From: JANXUR01 sp038229415
GTDB taxonomy: Bacteria; Acidobacteriota; Terriglobia; Terriglobales; Acidobacteriaceae
Assembly: GCA_038229415.1 (NCBI GenBank)
Contig: JBBROM010000001.1
Coordinates: 124,001 to 188,000 of the forward strand
Direction of reading: 5' to 3'
Length of the DNA stretch: 64,000 bases
How positions within the stretch are numbered: the stretch's first letter is position 1; every line of letters begins with the position of its first letter. The position numbers and the translations under genes are program-made. This document shows, piece after piece, positions 1 to 9,059 of the stretch. A model generated the notes under the pieces. It searched no databases. It saw only the letters and a list, made by a program, of their open reading frames with translations, and was not told where the DNA came from.

Positions 1-1
1 C

Positions 2-295
2 GTCAAGGTGCACGTCCGCATCAAGGAAGGCGAGAAAGAGCGCATCCAGATATTTGAAGGCCTGGTGATTTCACTTTCCCGCGGCCTGCAAGGCTCGTTC
101 GTGGTTCGCAAGATGAGCTTTGGCACCGGGGTGGAGCGCATCTTTCCCTTCGCCTCCAAGGCGATTGACAAGGTGGAAAAGATCCGCTCGTTCCAGATTC
201 GCCGCGCTAAGCTCTATTACCTGCGCGGATTGCGCGGCAAGGCGGCTCGCTTGAAGGAAGTGGATACGCGAGTGAAGGCCAAGGCGAAAGCCTAG
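2..295 (+). CDS. rplS: 50S ribosomal protein L19, C-terminal part
   Basis: The window opens inside this gene; 97 residues to the stop are visible in the frame beginning at base 2. Residues such as VHVRIKEGEKERIQIFEG, the RGLQGSFVVRKMSFGTGVER stretch and the basic RRAKLYYLRGLRGKAARLKE tail are the L19 signature. L19 sits at the interface of the ribosomal subunits. About 15-20 N-terminal residues lie upstream of the window. It commonly follows trmD, which cannot be checked here. It ends before a pair of hairpins that probably terminate the transcript. Identity is secure; only the start is missing. Confidence 0.97.
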   Translation, partial: VKVHVRIKEGEKERIQIFEGLVISLSRGLQGSFVVRKMSFGTGVERIFPFASKAIDKVEKIRSFQIRRAKLYYLRGLRGKAARLKEVDTRVKAKAKA

Positions 296-298
296 TTG

Positions 299-428
299 AG
301 AAGCGCTGGCCGCGAACGCGGCGCCTGGCTTCTTAGACTTGAAGAAAATACCCTCCGCACTCAGTTGCGTAGGCATTGTCGGATACAAACCGTCTCACTA
401 TAGCGGCCCGGCCATGTGCGGGGCCGCT
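299..428 (+). terminator. Two hairpins after rplS
   Basis: An imperfect hairpin (about 299-334) begins just after the rplS stop. A second has perfect 8-bp arms at 402-409 and 421-428 (AGCGGCCC/GGGCCGCT), followed by a short T-containing stretch. The second is the better intrinsic terminator candidate, though its T tract is weak. Confidence 0.5.
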
Positions 429-653
429 TTGCTTGTGGCAGGCTTCTGGCTCAGGCGGACTTGAACGTTCCGTTGTGTCATTCCCCATGGGACCTCGGTA
501 TCTGGGGAAAGTCCGGATTTAGGGAGTCTGGTTGCATCCGAGCAACTTGTTTCCCTGTCTCGGGTTTATCCTGGTAGCCGAAGTTACGCCCGACCCCGAT
601 TCTCCGGCATTCAAGCGTCTCCCACCTGATCGCCGGGAGCCAGGAGTTGTTTT
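429..653. other. Intergenic region before the phospholipase-like gene
   Basis: No gene is visible. It holds a 7-bp hairpin (481-487 with 503-509, TTCCCCA/TGGGGAA) and a small one (531-535 with 542-546). These may belong to the leader of the next gene; no known riboswitch class was recognised and no clear promoter was assigned. Confidence 0.35.
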
Positions 654-2213
654 ATGCGCGCGGAAGTAAACCGCAAGAACGTCCTTGTTGCTCTGATGTC
701 TACTTTCGCAGTGGTTGCCCTGCTTATCACTGCTGCCTGTGGAGGCGGAGGCTCTTCCCCCACCCCGCCGCCTGTGATTACTGTGTCCGTCGCTCCCACA
801 ACCGTCACCCTCACCTCCGGAAAGACCCAGCAGTTCACCGCGACGGTTACCGGCACGTCGAATACCGCTGTTATCTGGTCAGCGAGTGGTGGCGTTATCT
901 CCGCTACTGGCGTTTTTAGCGACACGGTCACCGGTGCGACCTCAGTCACCGTGACCGCAACGTCGGCGACGGATGCCACTGCCAGCGGCAAAGCTACGGC
1001 AACCGTCAACCCAAATGCCGTAGGCGACATCACGCAGATTCGGCATATCGTCTTCATCATCAAAGAGAACCACAGCTTCGATAATTACTTTGGAACCTTC
1101 CCCGGTGCCGAAGGCGCGACTACCGGCGTAACTTCTACCGGCGCAACTGTACTACTCACTCGTGGCGCAGATCGTCCGTCGCATGACATTGGCCATGGTT
1201 TTACTGATACCGTGACAGCGATTGACGGCGGTAAAATGGACAAGTTTGACTTGATCAGCATGGGCAACGTCAACGGAATGCTGGAGCCTTATACACAATA
1301 TCTTCAAGCGGATATTCCTAACTACTGGACGCTGGCCCAGAATTATGTACTTAGCGACCATATGTTCTCGTCGCTAACTGGACCGAGCTTTCCAAATCAT
1401 CTCTATACCCTTGCCGCCGATTCAGTAGGTGTAACCGACAATCCGATCAACACGAACCTCAAGCAACTCAATCTTGGCAAGTGGGGATGTGATGCGGATG
1501 CTGGGGCCACCGTCAAGCATATTGATTCCGCTGGCAACGAACTCACACCCGTGTTTCCGTGCTTCGATCCCACCACGATCGTGGATCGCATGCAAAATGC
1601 ACCAACCCCCATTACCTGGAAGTATTATGGGCCGCGCGAAGGCAAGTCAGGGTACATCTGGAATACCCTGGATGCCATCAAGCATATTCGCTATGCTGCG
1701 GATGGAGTTACTGACGGCCCGCTGTGGATTAGTAATGACGTGGACGACTCCGAGTTCGAGACTGACGCAGCGAACGGCAACCTGCCTGAGGTGAGTTATC
1801 TGCTAACTTCGGGGGATGAAAGTGAGCACCCGATTTCGAGCATCTGCGTGGGCGAAAATCGCAGTATTTCGCAGATTGACGCGGTTATGAATGGCCCGGA
1901 CTGGAGTTCGACAGCAATCTTTTTGACCTGGGACGACCACGGCGGCTTCTATGATCATGTACCGCCCGTGAAAAAAGATGCTTATGGACTTGGCGTGCGC
2001 GTGCCTCTGATCATCATCTCGCCTTTCGCCAAGAAAGGAGTGGTCCTCAAGACGCAATATGAGTTCAGTTCCTTTCTTGCATTCGTCGAAAAGCGTTTTA
2101 ACCTGGCACCCCTCACTGCCCGCGATGCGGCTGCGAATGATATGGAAGACGCCTTCGACTTCACGCAACTCTCGCGTTCACCCACGCCATTAACGCAAAG
2201 AACTTGCCCGTAG
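654..2213 (+). CDS. Exported phospholipase C / acid phosphatase-like phosphoesterase lipoprotein
   Basis: 519 residues. The N-terminus is a lipoprotein signal (hydrophobic stretch ending ALLITAAC, lipobox Cys about residue 29) followed by a Gly/Ser/Pro linker and a bacterial Ig-like (BIG2-type) domain at about 38-118 rich in Thr/Val. The catalytic domain (about 125-510) is of the phosphoesterase family (PF04185, phospholipase C/AcpA): IRHIVFIIKENHSFDNYFGT carries the metal-binding Asn/Glu region, and LTWDDHGGFYDHVPPV the second metal site. It likely hydrolyses phosphoesters outside the cell; the substrate (phospholipid, phosphoprotein or small ester) cannot be told. CAGGAG lies upstream of the ATG. 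A hairpin terminator follows. Family is secure, substrate unknown. Confidence 0.88.
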   Translation: MRAEVNRKNVLVALMSTFAVVALLITAACGGGGSSPTPPPVITVSVAPTTVTLTSGKTQQFTATVTGTSNTAVIWSASGGVISATGVFSDTVTGATSVTVTATSATDATASGKATATVNPNAVGDITQIRHIVFIIKENHSFDNYFGTFPGAEGATTGVTSTGATVLLTRGADRPSHDIGHGFTDTVTAIDGGKMDKFDLISMGNVNGMLEPYTQYLQADIPNYWTLAQNYVLSDHMFSSLTGPSFPNHLYTLAADSVGVTDNPINTNLKQLNLGKWGCDADAGATVKHIDSAGNELTPVFPCFDPTTIVDRMQNAPTPITWKYYGPREGKSGYIWNTLDAIKHIRYAADGVTDGPLWISNDVDDSEFETDAANGNLPEVSYLLTSGDESEHPISSICVGENRSISQIDAVMNGPDWSSTAIFLTWDDHGGFYDHVPPVKKDAYGLGVRVPLIIISPFAKKGVVLKTQYEFSSFLAFVEKRFNLAPLTARDAAANDMEDAFDFTQLSRSPTPLTQRTCP

Positions 2214-2238
2214 GCCGGAAAGGCCTCACGCCGAGTTG

Positions 2239-2266
2239 AGAGGGCGAGTCACCAGACTCTCCCTCT
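2239..2266 (+). terminator. Hairpin terminator after the phosphoesterase gene
   Basis: Twelve-base arms at 2239-2250 and 2255-2266 pair with one mismatch around a 4-nt loop, followed by ACTCTTT. It lies 25 nt after the stop codon, the expected place for an intrinsic terminator. Confidence 0.6.
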
Positions 2267-2339
2267 ACTCTTTGCGGTCCCACTGCGGCAACGTATTTCC
2301 ACAGGAACAACCCGATCTATTCGTGCGATCATTCGAGGC

Positions 2340-3038
2340 ATGGCCCTTGGCACCATCGCTACCCCGGATATGCCGCGAACGCTCTCCGCATCGGCAGCGA
2401 AGATGCGTCTACTCAAGAAATTGCGCTGCACGTTGCGCTATGAGAAGGAAGCTTGGGCGAGCGGCTGCACCTGCGTGGCAGGCGTGGATGAGGTGGGGCG
2501 AGGGGCGCTGTTCGGCCCGGTGATGGCGGGTGCGGTCGTGCTGGATCCGGCACGCCGTATTCGGGGACTGCGCGACTCCAAGTTACTCGACGCCGAACGG
2601 CGCGAAGAACTTGCGGCGGAGATTCGGGCCAAGGCCCTGGTGTTCGCTGTCGCAGAAGTGGATGCCGCAGAGATTGACCGCATCAACATTTATCAGGCTT
2701 CGCGGCTTGCCATGAAGTTAGCGGTGGAGCTCTTGGCCGTTATTCCCGACTTCTTGCTGGTGGACGCCATGCGAATTGATCACTGCTGTGCCCAGCGAGG
2801 GATCATACATGGCGACGCCCTGTCCATCTCCATTGCGGCAGCCTCGATTATCGCGAAAGTCGAACGTGATCAGCGTATGCGCGAACTCGACGCTGAGTAT
2901 CCGCAGTACGGCCTCGCGTCCCACAAAGGCTATGCCACGCCTGAGCATCGTGAGGCGTTACGCCGATATGGACCAACCCCCCTGCACCGGATGAGCTTCG
3001 CGCCTTGCGCACAAGTGGAATTGGAATGGGGAGAATGA
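2340..3038 (+). CDS. rnhB: Ribonuclease HII
   Basis: Cleaves the RNA strand of RNA-DNA hybrids and single ribonucleotides in DNA. VAGVDEVGRGALFGPVMAGA holds the first two catalytic acids (D, E of DEVGRG); LRDSKLL and the LLVDAMRI segment supply further active-site positions, and HGDALSISIAAASIIAKVER is the C-terminal signature. Full reading from the first ATG gives 232 residues. ATGs at 2370 and 2403 are also possible, and the latter (MRLLKKLRC) gives a length closer to the family norm, so the start is uncertain. No good ribosome binding site decides it. The gene converges on the M61 peptidase with a shared hairpin between. Confidence 0.93.
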   Translation: MALGTIATPDMPRTLSASAAKMRLLKKLRCTLRYEKEAWASGCTCVAGVDEVGRGALFGPVMAGAVVLDPARRIRGLRDSKLLDAERREELAAEIRAKALVFAVAEVDAAEIDRINIYQASRLAMKLAVELLAVIPDFLLVDAMRIDHCCAQRGIIHGDALSISIAAASIIAKVERDQRMRELDAEYPQYGLASHKGYATPEHREALRRYGPTPLHRMSFAPCAQVELEWGE

Positions 3039-3041
3039 AGA

Positions 3042-3079
3042 ACCCCGCCAGGCATTGTCCTACAAATCCCAGGCGGGGT
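3042..3079. terminator. Bidirectional hairpin between rnhB and M61 peptidase genes
   Basis: Perfect 8-bp arms ACCCCGCC (3042-3049) and GGCGGGGT (3072-3079) sit between two convergent genes. There is no clear T tract, so termination activity is inferred from position. Confidence 0.45.
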
Positions 3080-3097
3080 CGTACCGCTTCCAGCAGC

Positions 3098-4975
3098 TTA
3101 CTTTAATGCGTTAATTGTTGGCGTGAGTAAGTCCGGCTTCGACTCATCCCGTGTAAGATGCGGATACTTCTCGCCCTCGTGATAGTCCAGCTTGAACGTC
3201 TTGTAATACTCCACATTTTCCACTAATAGCTCGATTGGCTCTTTAGATGTTTTGCCCGCCGCTAGCGCATCCTTTAGAACTTGTTGGGAAAAGTGCCGGC
3301 CGTTGACGGCGATCACTTTCATACCCGGACCTATGCCGGCTTTGGCGGCGATCATACCCTCGATGGTGTCGCCCACTTGGCCGTCTTTATCCAGAAGCAG
3401 CCCGAGGGAATAGACGCCAGGGTGCGAATCCTCCTTGTGCCGCGTTTCTTCCGGTGTATCCGAGTAAGTCAGCTTCCAGCCACTGTTCTCAATTCCGGCA
3501 AGCGGTGCACCCGGGCCGTGGTTGGTCAGCCGCTCCGTCCAAAAAGCTTTCCAGTCATATGGGGCAACTTGATTAAGTGCGGCAATCACGTCGGTAAACT
3601 CGTAAGGGACTACCTTGGGCCCTGTAGTCTGGCCACCGTGGAAGAGTCTGCAGAAATCATCCAGCGACTTGGCGCCGCCAGTTTGCTGGCGAATGATAAC
3701 GTCTGCCCACAACCAGTTGAGCCAGTCTTCGTCGTAGAAGTCGGTGCCCCGGCGCCACGATGCCCAGGAACCTTGTGAAAAATAGGAGGCTGGTGCGGCA
3801 TCGGCCGTATCTTGCAGGTTGCGCCAGGCGCGCCCAGGACGATGGTCAAGAGCGGCGGCGGTTGCGGCAAGCTGTGCCCGGTAGACTTCTGGCGTTAACA
3901 TGGCCGCGCGTGCGCCCAGCACCTGGCCGTAGTAAGTTGTAAGACCTTCGTACACCCAAAGCAGGTCGCCTTGCATTGGCGTCTGGTACTCCGGCGTAGC
4001 CGTGCGCGCGGGGCGGCGGTACTTACCGTTCCAGGAGTGGAAGTACTCATGACCAAGAAATCCGCCCACTTGCTTGCGCTCATCTTCATCCACAAAAGTC
4101 CGCTCATCCAGACGGCTGTCATTCGACTCGTGATGCTCCAATCCGAAGTGGGCCACATGGTCGCTGAGCGTCATCAGAAAGTGGTAATCGCGATAGTGGC
4201 GAGCCCCGCCAAACAGTTTTCCGGACTGTGAAACAAGACTCTTGTAATCTTCGATAAAGTCAGGCTTCAACGCCAAGGCTGCATTGCTATCCGCAGCTAG
4301 ATCCAGTTCGTGAGGTATTGCATCTCTGCCAGTTACGTCGATTGCCCGAAAGTATTCGCCAGCAATAATCGGCGAGTCTACGAGCGTGGTAAGTGACGCT
4401 GGAGCAAACTGAATCGTTGAACCCTGCGAAGCGATGGGCAACGCGGTGCCGAACTTCCATCCTGCCGGTAGCTTGAGGCTGGCGCTATAGATTAGGTCGT
4501 CACTGGCAAAACCAGATGGATACAGCACCACCTGATTCCAGCTGATGACGGCGAGCTTGTCTGTAATCGAAGAGCCAGAAGAGAAGCCGCCCGCAAAGGT
4601 GGCTGGAGATACAAAGTCCAAGTGAATTTCCAGTTCGCTTGCCCCTGCCGGAATGTCGAGATGGAAGGTGAAAACGTCGGTCAGATCACGACGCCAAGAG
4701 ATTTCTTTGCCCCCGATGAAAAAGTGCAGACCCGTGAGGTCGTCCACCGGGCCGTCTGGCGCATGCTCGCCCGGAATCCACTTGGGGTAGAGCAGGGTCA
4801 ACGGGCCGGGTGTCACGGGCATGTTGAGGCGTGCGTGCAAAATCTTGCGCGGCGCATCGGTTGCGTCAAGCGCAACGGTGATTGTTTGCGGAGTTTTTTG
4901 AGCAACCGTGGTGGCTGCAAAAGTACAGACTGACAGGGTAATCAGCGCGGCGAGACGAATGAGTCGTTGGGACAT
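3098..4975 (-). CDS. Exported M61 family peptidase with PDZ domain
   Basis: Glycyl-aminopeptidase-like metalloprotease. The chosen ATG at 4975 follows CGGAGA and gives a clean signal peptide (MSQRLIRLAALITLSVCTFA); an ATG seven codons upstream has no such site. The N-terminal beta domain (PF17899-like) precedes the catalytic domain with zinc motif HEYFHSWNGK, the M61 hallmark (HExxH), and the downstream WVYEGLTTYYGQ carrying the third zinc ligand Glu. A PDZ domain occupies roughly the last 110 residues (VYSLGLLLDKDGQV, PGMKVIAVNGR). About 625 residues, normal for the family. Probably periplasmic; peptide substrates unknown. Confidence 0.92.
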   Translation of the reverse strand: MSQRLIRLAALITLSVCTFAATTVAQKTPQTITVALDATDAPRKILHARLNMPVTPGPLTLLYPKWIPGEHAPDGPVDDLTGLHFFIGGKEISWRRDLTDVFTFHLDIPAGASELEIHLDFVSPATFAGGFSSGSSITDKLAVISWNQVVLYPSGFASDDLIYSASLKLPAGWKFGTALPIASQGSTIQFAPASLTTLVDSPIIAGEYFRAIDVTGRDAIPHELDLAADSNAALALKPDFIEDYKSLVSQSGKLFGGARHYRDYHFLMTLSDHVAHFGLEHHESNDSRLDERTFVDEDERKQVGGFLGHEYFHSWNGKYRRPARTATPEYQTPMQGDLLWVYEGLTTYYGQVLGARAAMLTPEVYRAQLAATAAALDHRPGRAWRNLQDTADAAPASYFSQGSWASWRRGTDFYDEDWLNWLWADVIIRQQTGGAKSLDDFCRLFHGGQTTGPKVVPYEFTDVIAALNQVAPYDWKAFWTERLTNHGPGAPLAGIENSGWKLTYSDTPEETRHKEDSHPGVYSLGLLLDKDGQVGDTIEGMIAAKAGIGPGMKVIAVNGRHFSQQVLKDALAAGKTSKEPIELLVENVEYYKTFKLDYHEGEKYPHLTRDESKPDLLTPTINALK

Positions 4976-5102
4976 GGATTCTCCGTGCAGATGCACATGG
5001 AATGCGACCTTTTCCAGACTATAGCAGGTAGTGCTGTCGGAGTTCCCGGGGTGAATCCATGCATCATCATCGGTGCCTCGCGGCTGGGCGAGCGCGCTTT
5101 GT

Positions 5103-5108
5103 TATGAT
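5103..5108 (+). promoter_or_regulatory. Candidate -10 hexamer of leaderless tmk
   Basis: TATGAT lies exactly 6 nt before the tmk ATG at 5115. There is no Shine-Dalgarno, so transcription would start at or next to the start codon. No convincing -35 was seen. Confidence 0.5.
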
Positions 5109-5114
5109 TCGGTT

Positions 5115-5768
5115 ATGGGCGACACGCGCGGAAGGTTCATTAGCATCGAAGGACTCGATGGCTGCGGCAAGACCACTCAACTGCAAGCGCTAAATGAGGA
5201 ATTGCGGTCGCGGGGCAGGCAGGTGGTATTAACACGCGAGCCCGGTGGAAGCACCGTCGGCGAGAAAATCCGCTCGATTCTGGTGGATTCCGCGACTGTG
5301 GACCTCGATGCGTTTGCCGAAATGGCGCTCATGTTCGCGGCGCGTGCGCAGCACGTGCATCAAGTGATCGTCCCGGCACTGGAGCGCGGGGCATTTGTGT
5401 TGTGCGATCGTTTTACCGATTCCACAGAGGCGTATCAGGGATATGGACGCGAGCTGGGCAGCGAGCATGTGCTTACCCTGCACCGAATTCTTTGCCGCGA
5501 CATTCAACCGGATCTGACGATTCTGATGGATTCGGATTTGGGCGCGAGCTTGGCCAAGGCGCGGCGGCGGAACAATAAAAATCCCGGTGATACTGCGAAT
5601 GAAGATCGCTTCGAACGGGAGAGCCGCGCATTTTTTGAGCGAGTGACCGAAGGCTATCGTGCCATCGCTCTACGCGACGATGAGCGGGTTTTTGTAGTGG
5701 ACGCGCGCAGACCGTTTGACCAAGTGCAGCCCGTGATTTTGCACGAAGTGCGCAGGCGGTTCTTCTAA
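5115..5768 (+). CDS. tmk: Thymidylate kinase
   Basis: Phosphorylates dTMP to dTDP with ATP, an essential step of dTTP synthesis. The P-loop is GLDGCGKTTQ (near residue 10), followed by VVLTREPGGS, and the DR[FY] motif in FVLCDRFTDSTEAYQGYGRE. A lid-region Arg-rich segment, KARRRNNKNPGD, precedes the C-terminal helix. From ATG 5115 the protein has 217 residues, as usual for bacterial Tmk; an in-frame upstream ATG at 5073 adds 14 residues without homologous character. No Shine-Dalgarno is present; a TATGAT hexamer 6 nt upstream suggests a leaderless message. Convergent with the peroxiredoxin gene only 7 bp away. Confidence 0.95.
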   Translation: MGDTRGRFISIEGLDGCGKTTQLQALNEELRSRGRQVVLTREPGGSTVGEKIRSILVDSATVDLDAFAEMALMFAARAQHVHQVIVPALERGAFVLCDRFTDSTEAYQGYGRELGSEHVLTLHRILCRDIQPDLTILMDSDLGASLAKARRRNNKNPGDTANEDRFERESRAFFERVTEGYRAIALRDDERVFVVDARRPFDQVQPVILHEVRRRFF

Positions 5769-5775
5769 ATCCGGG

Positions 5776-6483
5776 TCACTGCTGCAAAGATTCCAGAAAT
5801 CTTAGGATGTCCGCAGGCTCGGGGCGCTTGGCGTAGTCCTCATCCGCCGAGCGCCAAAGAACGGTGCCATCTCGATCAAGAACAAACGTCGCTGGAATTG
5901 GCAACTCCCAGCGTTCGCCGCCTTTGGGATCGCCGTTCACAAATGGCAGATTAACGAATACGCTGCTGTAAACTTGCTGCTGTTCTTCCGGTAAGTGATA
6001 CACGATGCCGAACTGCCGAGCGACTTCATTGCCCGCATCCGACAAGACGGGGAAGCGCAGGTGGTGTTGGTCGCGCATCAGATAATTTTGTTTGACAGTT
6101 TGCGGAGAAATGGCGACGAGCGTCGCGCCGAGATCGGTAAAAGCGGGCGAAAGAAAGTTCATCGCTTCCATCTGTCCCACGCAGAACGGGCACCAGCGCC
6201 CACGGAAGAACATCAGCACCAGCCGCCCGCTCATCAGTAAATTACGGGACGCGATGACGCTTCCGTCATGGTTCGCCAGCGCAAACTCCGGCGGAACAGA
6301 TCCCACCGCCAGTGCACCCTGCGCCATTTTCGATTCGCGCAACTGTTCCACTACGCGAGCATGCACGGCGCGGGTCTCCGCTGGAACATAGCGTTCCGCC
6401 AGCGCCTGCCGCTCGGCAAGCTGCTCGGCCAGAGGACGCGTGTCAGAGTAAGGGCCGGATTCCGGCAGGCTGCGCCACTTCAC
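5776..6483 (-). CDS. Peroxiredoxin-like (AhpC/TSA) thioredoxin-fold protein
   Basis: 235 residues, cytoplasmic (no signal). The AhpC/TSA core is recognisable from FALANHDGSVIASRNLL, then VLMFFRGRWCPFCVGQMEAM with the peroxidatic Cys and a second Cys three residues on (WCPFC), and IPATFVLDRDGTVLWRSAD near the end. The first 70 residues are helical and unlike classical AhpC, matching the peroxiredoxin-like group that acts on peroxides with thioredoxin-type donors. It starts at a GTG one base after the DinB gene stop, so both are likely cotranscribed. Exact donor and substrate are not visible. Confidence 0.85.
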   Translation of the reverse strand: MKWRSLPESGPYSDTRPLAEQLAERQALAERYVPAETRAVHARVVEQLRESKMAQGALAVGSVPPEFALANHDGSVIASRNLLMSGRLVLMFFRGRWCPFCVGQMEAMNFLSPAFTDLGATLVAISPQTVKQNYLMRDQHHLRFPVLSDAGNEVARQFGIVYHLPEEQQQVYSSVFVNLPFVNGDPKGGERWELPIPATFVLDRDGTVLWRSADEDYAKRPEPADILRFLESLQQ

Positions 6484-6484
6484 G

Positions 6485-7072
6485 TTATTTCTTCTCTTCC
6501 TTCATCGGCTTTTTATCCGCAGCGGCTTTTGGCTCTTCCGACCACGGCGGAACCACGCCGTTCATGCGGGCGTAGGCGATGGACTGGCCCAAGTGCTCGG
6601 CACAATGGCGCGTCATAAACAGCAGCATGCCGCGATAGGTGTTCTTGTCACCGAACCAGGGAACCTGCTTCTCCAGGTCGGCATCGGGCATGGCGTTGAC
6701 GGCAGCGCGCACGTGAGCGAATGAGTCCTTCAGCGCGGCGACAATCTTCGCCTTGTCGGTGGTGGAGGTGTCGTAACCTTTGGCGTTGAAACCAGCGGGC
6801 GCAGGCGTGCCGATGATCTTAGGAATGTTGAAATTTGCGGCTGCGACGTGCAGATAGACTTCCGCGATGGAACGAACTCCCTCGGCCGGACGCCATGTGA
6901 ACTTGTCAGCGGGCGTGGCTTCGGCTAGCTGCGTCAGTCGCGATTCCAGCGTGCCATACTCTTGCAAGAACTCGCCACGCGGGCCCGAAAGCTTGGAAGC
7001 GGGCACAGCTTGGGCGAAGGAAGTTACTGCGAGAGTGAGCAGAAGAAATGTGTGTACGAACTGATGACGCAT
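6485..7072 (-). CDS. Exported DinB-family protein
   Basis: 195 residues from ATG 7072, preceded by AAAGGAG, with a Sec signal peptide (MRHQFVHTFLLLTLAVTSFA). The remainder is a DinB-like four-helix bundle with the metal-binding His triad pattern: YLHVAAANFN, then RHCAEHLGQSIAYAR near the C-terminus. DinB proteins are often thiol-dependent transferases or of unknown role; secreted versions are frequent in Acidobacteriota. A Lys/Glu-rich tail ends the protein. It sits between ffh and the peroxiredoxin gene on the same strand and ends 1 nt before the latter. Function unknown beyond family. Confidence 0.83.
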   Translation of the reverse strand: MRHQFVHTFLLLTLAVTSFAQAVPASKLSGPRGEFLQEYGTLESRLTQLAEATPADKFTWRPAEGVRSIAEVYLHVAAANFNIPKIIGTPAPAGFNAKGYDTSTTDKAKIVAALKDSFAHVRAAVNAMPDADLEKQVPWFGDKNTYRGMLLFMTRHCAEHLGQSIAYARMNGVVPPWSEEPKAAADKKPMKEEKK

Positions 7073-7134
7073 TGCGAGCTCCTTTTGATATCCAACCGAG
7101 AATGCAGGCAAAAGACCGACGACTGACACCAAGA

Positions 7135-8502
7135 CTACCGCCCCGGCAACTTCATGCCCGCCATGCGCCGCGCGAAGGTGGCACTCCCGAAGTCCTTAAA
7201 CATCTTCTTCATCTGCACATATTGCTTCAGCAGATTGTTTACTTCTTGCACACTCGTACCCGAGCCGCGCGCAATGCGCTTGCGGCGACTGCCGTTGATG
7301 ATCTCGTGATGGCGGCGTTCCTTGCCCGTCATCGAGCCGATAATCGCTTCCACATGGATCAGCTGTTTCTCATCAAAGCTGTCTTTGGCCTTCTGCAATC
7401 CGGCGAACGGGCCCACGCTCGGCAACATGCCGAGAATACTGGAGAAGCTGCCCATCTTGCGCACTTGCCGCAGTTGCTCGCGGAAGTCTTCCAGCGAAAA
7501 TCCTTCGCCCGCCAGTGCTTTACTCGCGAATTCCGCAGCCTTCTTCTTGTCAATCTTTTCGTCGGCGCGCTCCAGCAGCGACGCGATGTCGCCCATGCCC
7601 AGCAGCCGCGAAACGATGCGGTCGGGATGAAACGGTTCCAGCGCGTCGAACTTTTCGCCCACGCCGATGAACTTGATCGGTTGCCCGGTGACCTGACGAA
7701 TCGAAAGCGCCGCACCGCCGCGCGCGTCGCCATCGAGCTTGGTGAGCACCACGCCCGTCAGCGTCAGCTTCTTGTGGAATTCGTCAGCCGAGCGCACCGC
7801 GTCTTGTCCGGTCATCGCGTCGGCGACGAACAAAATCTCCTGCGGATTCAGCAGCTTCTTCAGCATCTGCATTTCATCCATCAGGTCGTCATCAATATGC
7901 AGACGTCCGGCGGTGTCCACGATTAGCACGTCGCAGCCATAGTTCGCAGCTTCGCGCCGCGCCTCTTTCGCCAGCCGCTCGACGGTCGCAGAGTTCGCCT
8001 CAACTTTTCCGTCAACGCTGCCGTCGTAAATCCGAGCGTTCACTTGCTGCGCCACGATCTTCAACTGTTCACGCGCGGCGGGGCGATACACGTCCACTGA
8101 AACCAGCATGGGACGATGCCCGCCATTCTTCAGCCAGTGCGCCAGCTTGCCGGAGGTAGTCGTCTTGCCCGAACCTTGCAGGCCAGCCATCAGCACAACT
8201 GTGGGCGGCTGCGACGCAAACTTGAACTTGGCGGTGTCTTTGCCGAGGATGTTGATCAGTTCGTCGCGGACGATCTTGACGATCTGTTCGCCGGGCGAAA
8301 GCGCGGTCAGAACTTCCTTCCCCAGAGCCTTGGCTTGGATCTGCTCAATCAGCTGCTTGACTACGCTGAGATTGACGTCGGACTCAAGCAACGCGAGACG
8401 AATTTCGCGCAGGGCTTCGCCAATATTTTCTTCGGTGAGCACGCCTTGACCGCGAAGGTTCTTAAAGGCGCGCTGTAGTTTTTCCTGAAGATTATCAAAC
8501 AT
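7135..8502 (-). CDS. ffh: Signal recognition particle protein Ffh
   Basis: GTPase that with 4.5S RNA targets nascent membrane proteins to FtsY and the translocon. N-domain helices (1-90), then the G domain: GLQGSGKTTTSGKLA (P-loop), DVYRPAAREQL, VDTAGRL, TKLDGDARGGAALS. The M domain (about 300-455) carries GSFSSILGMLP and the RNA-binding RRKRIARGSGTSVQEVNNLL. 455 residues, full length. No Shine-Dalgarno is seen; a TAAACT hexamer lies 12 nt upstream of the ATG, so the leader may be very short. The DinB gene follows 62 bp downstream. Confidence 0.98.
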   Translation of the reverse strand: MFDNLQEKLQRAFKNLRGQGVLTEENIGEALREIRLALLESDVNLSVVKQLIEQIQAKALGKEVLTALSPGEQIVKIVRDELINILGKDTAKFKFASQPPTVVLMAGLQGSGKTTTSGKLAHWLKNGGHRPMLVSVDVYRPAAREQLKIVAQQVNARIYDGSVDGKVEANSATVERLAKEARREAANYGCDVLIVDTAGRLHIDDDLMDEMQMLKKLLNPQEILFVADAMTGQDAVRSADEFHKKLTLTGVVLTKLDGDARGGAALSIRQVTGQPIKFIGVGEKFDALEPFHPDRIVSRLLGMGDIASLLERADEKIDKKKAAEFASKALAGEGFSLEDFREQLRQVRKMGSFSSILGMLPSVGPFAGLQKAKDSFDEKQLIHVEAIIGSMTGKERRHHEIINGSRRKRIARGSGTSVQEVNNLLKQYVQMKKMFKDFGSATFARRMAGMKLPGR

Positions 8503-8573
8503 AGGTATGACTTCAGTTTACCAGTTGGCGAGAGGCGAAGTGGCGATCGGAGCCAGCTTGCACGGCTGCGGAT

Positions 8574-9056
8574 TTATAAATTTCTTTGCAGATAGCGGAC
8601 ACTCTTGCCACGTGCTTCCAGATACGCCTCGCCCACAACGGTGAAGCCGAGCGCAGCATGGAACGCGTCAGACCCCGGATTGGGCGGGTCGGAATTAACT
8701 TCGCACACGATGCGGTCGTGGCTCGCAGACTTCGCCTTGCGGAAGAGGTCTTCGTAAAGGGTTCGAGCCAGCCCCAGTCCTCGGGCGGCTGCTCCCACCA
8801 CGATGCGATCCACATACACAAAACGCGGCATTCGTTGCTGAAACCAGAGAAAGTTGGGGCTGTCGTACGGGGCATTCTGGTCAAATGCCAGCAGAAACGC
8901 AAGGTGCCCTTCCGCGCGCATCGCCAGAAAACTCACACTCACCCACTGCGCGAAAGACTCTTCTGTCAGCAGGCTAAGTTCAGCCGCATGCTCGTTATTG
9001 AGCGCAAGCAGTTCCGGATAGTCAGAGGAAACGATGGGATGGATCGCAACTGCCAC
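8574..9056 (-). CDS. GNAT family N-acetyltransferase
   Basis: 160 residues. The acetyl-CoA binding motif A is visible as IVVGAAARGLGLARTLYEDL (R/Q-x-x-G-x-G/A type), with a preceding beta strand (FVYVDRI) and a C-terminal HAALGFTVVGEAYL motif B. Such enzymes acetylate amines of small molecules or protein N-termini; the substrate cannot be predicted. The GTG start lies 3 bp after the stop of the HspR-like gene and uses GGGGAAG within that gene's end, so the two form a small operon. Association with a heat-shock regulator is unexplained. Confidence 0.85.
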   Translation of the reverse strand: MAVAIHPIVSSDYPELLALNNEHAAELSLLTEESFAQWVSVSFLAMRAEGHLAFLLAFDQNAPYDSPNFLWFQQRMPRFVYVDRIVVGAAARGLGLARTLYEDLFRKAKSASHDRIVCEVNSDPPNPGSDAFHAALGFTVVGEAYLEARGKSVRYLQRNL

Positions 9057-9059
9057 AGG

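Noticed and set aside
7048..7926. 292-codon plus-strand ORF over ffh
   Set aside because: Antisense of ffh, His/Arg-rich composition typical of shadow frames, no family character.
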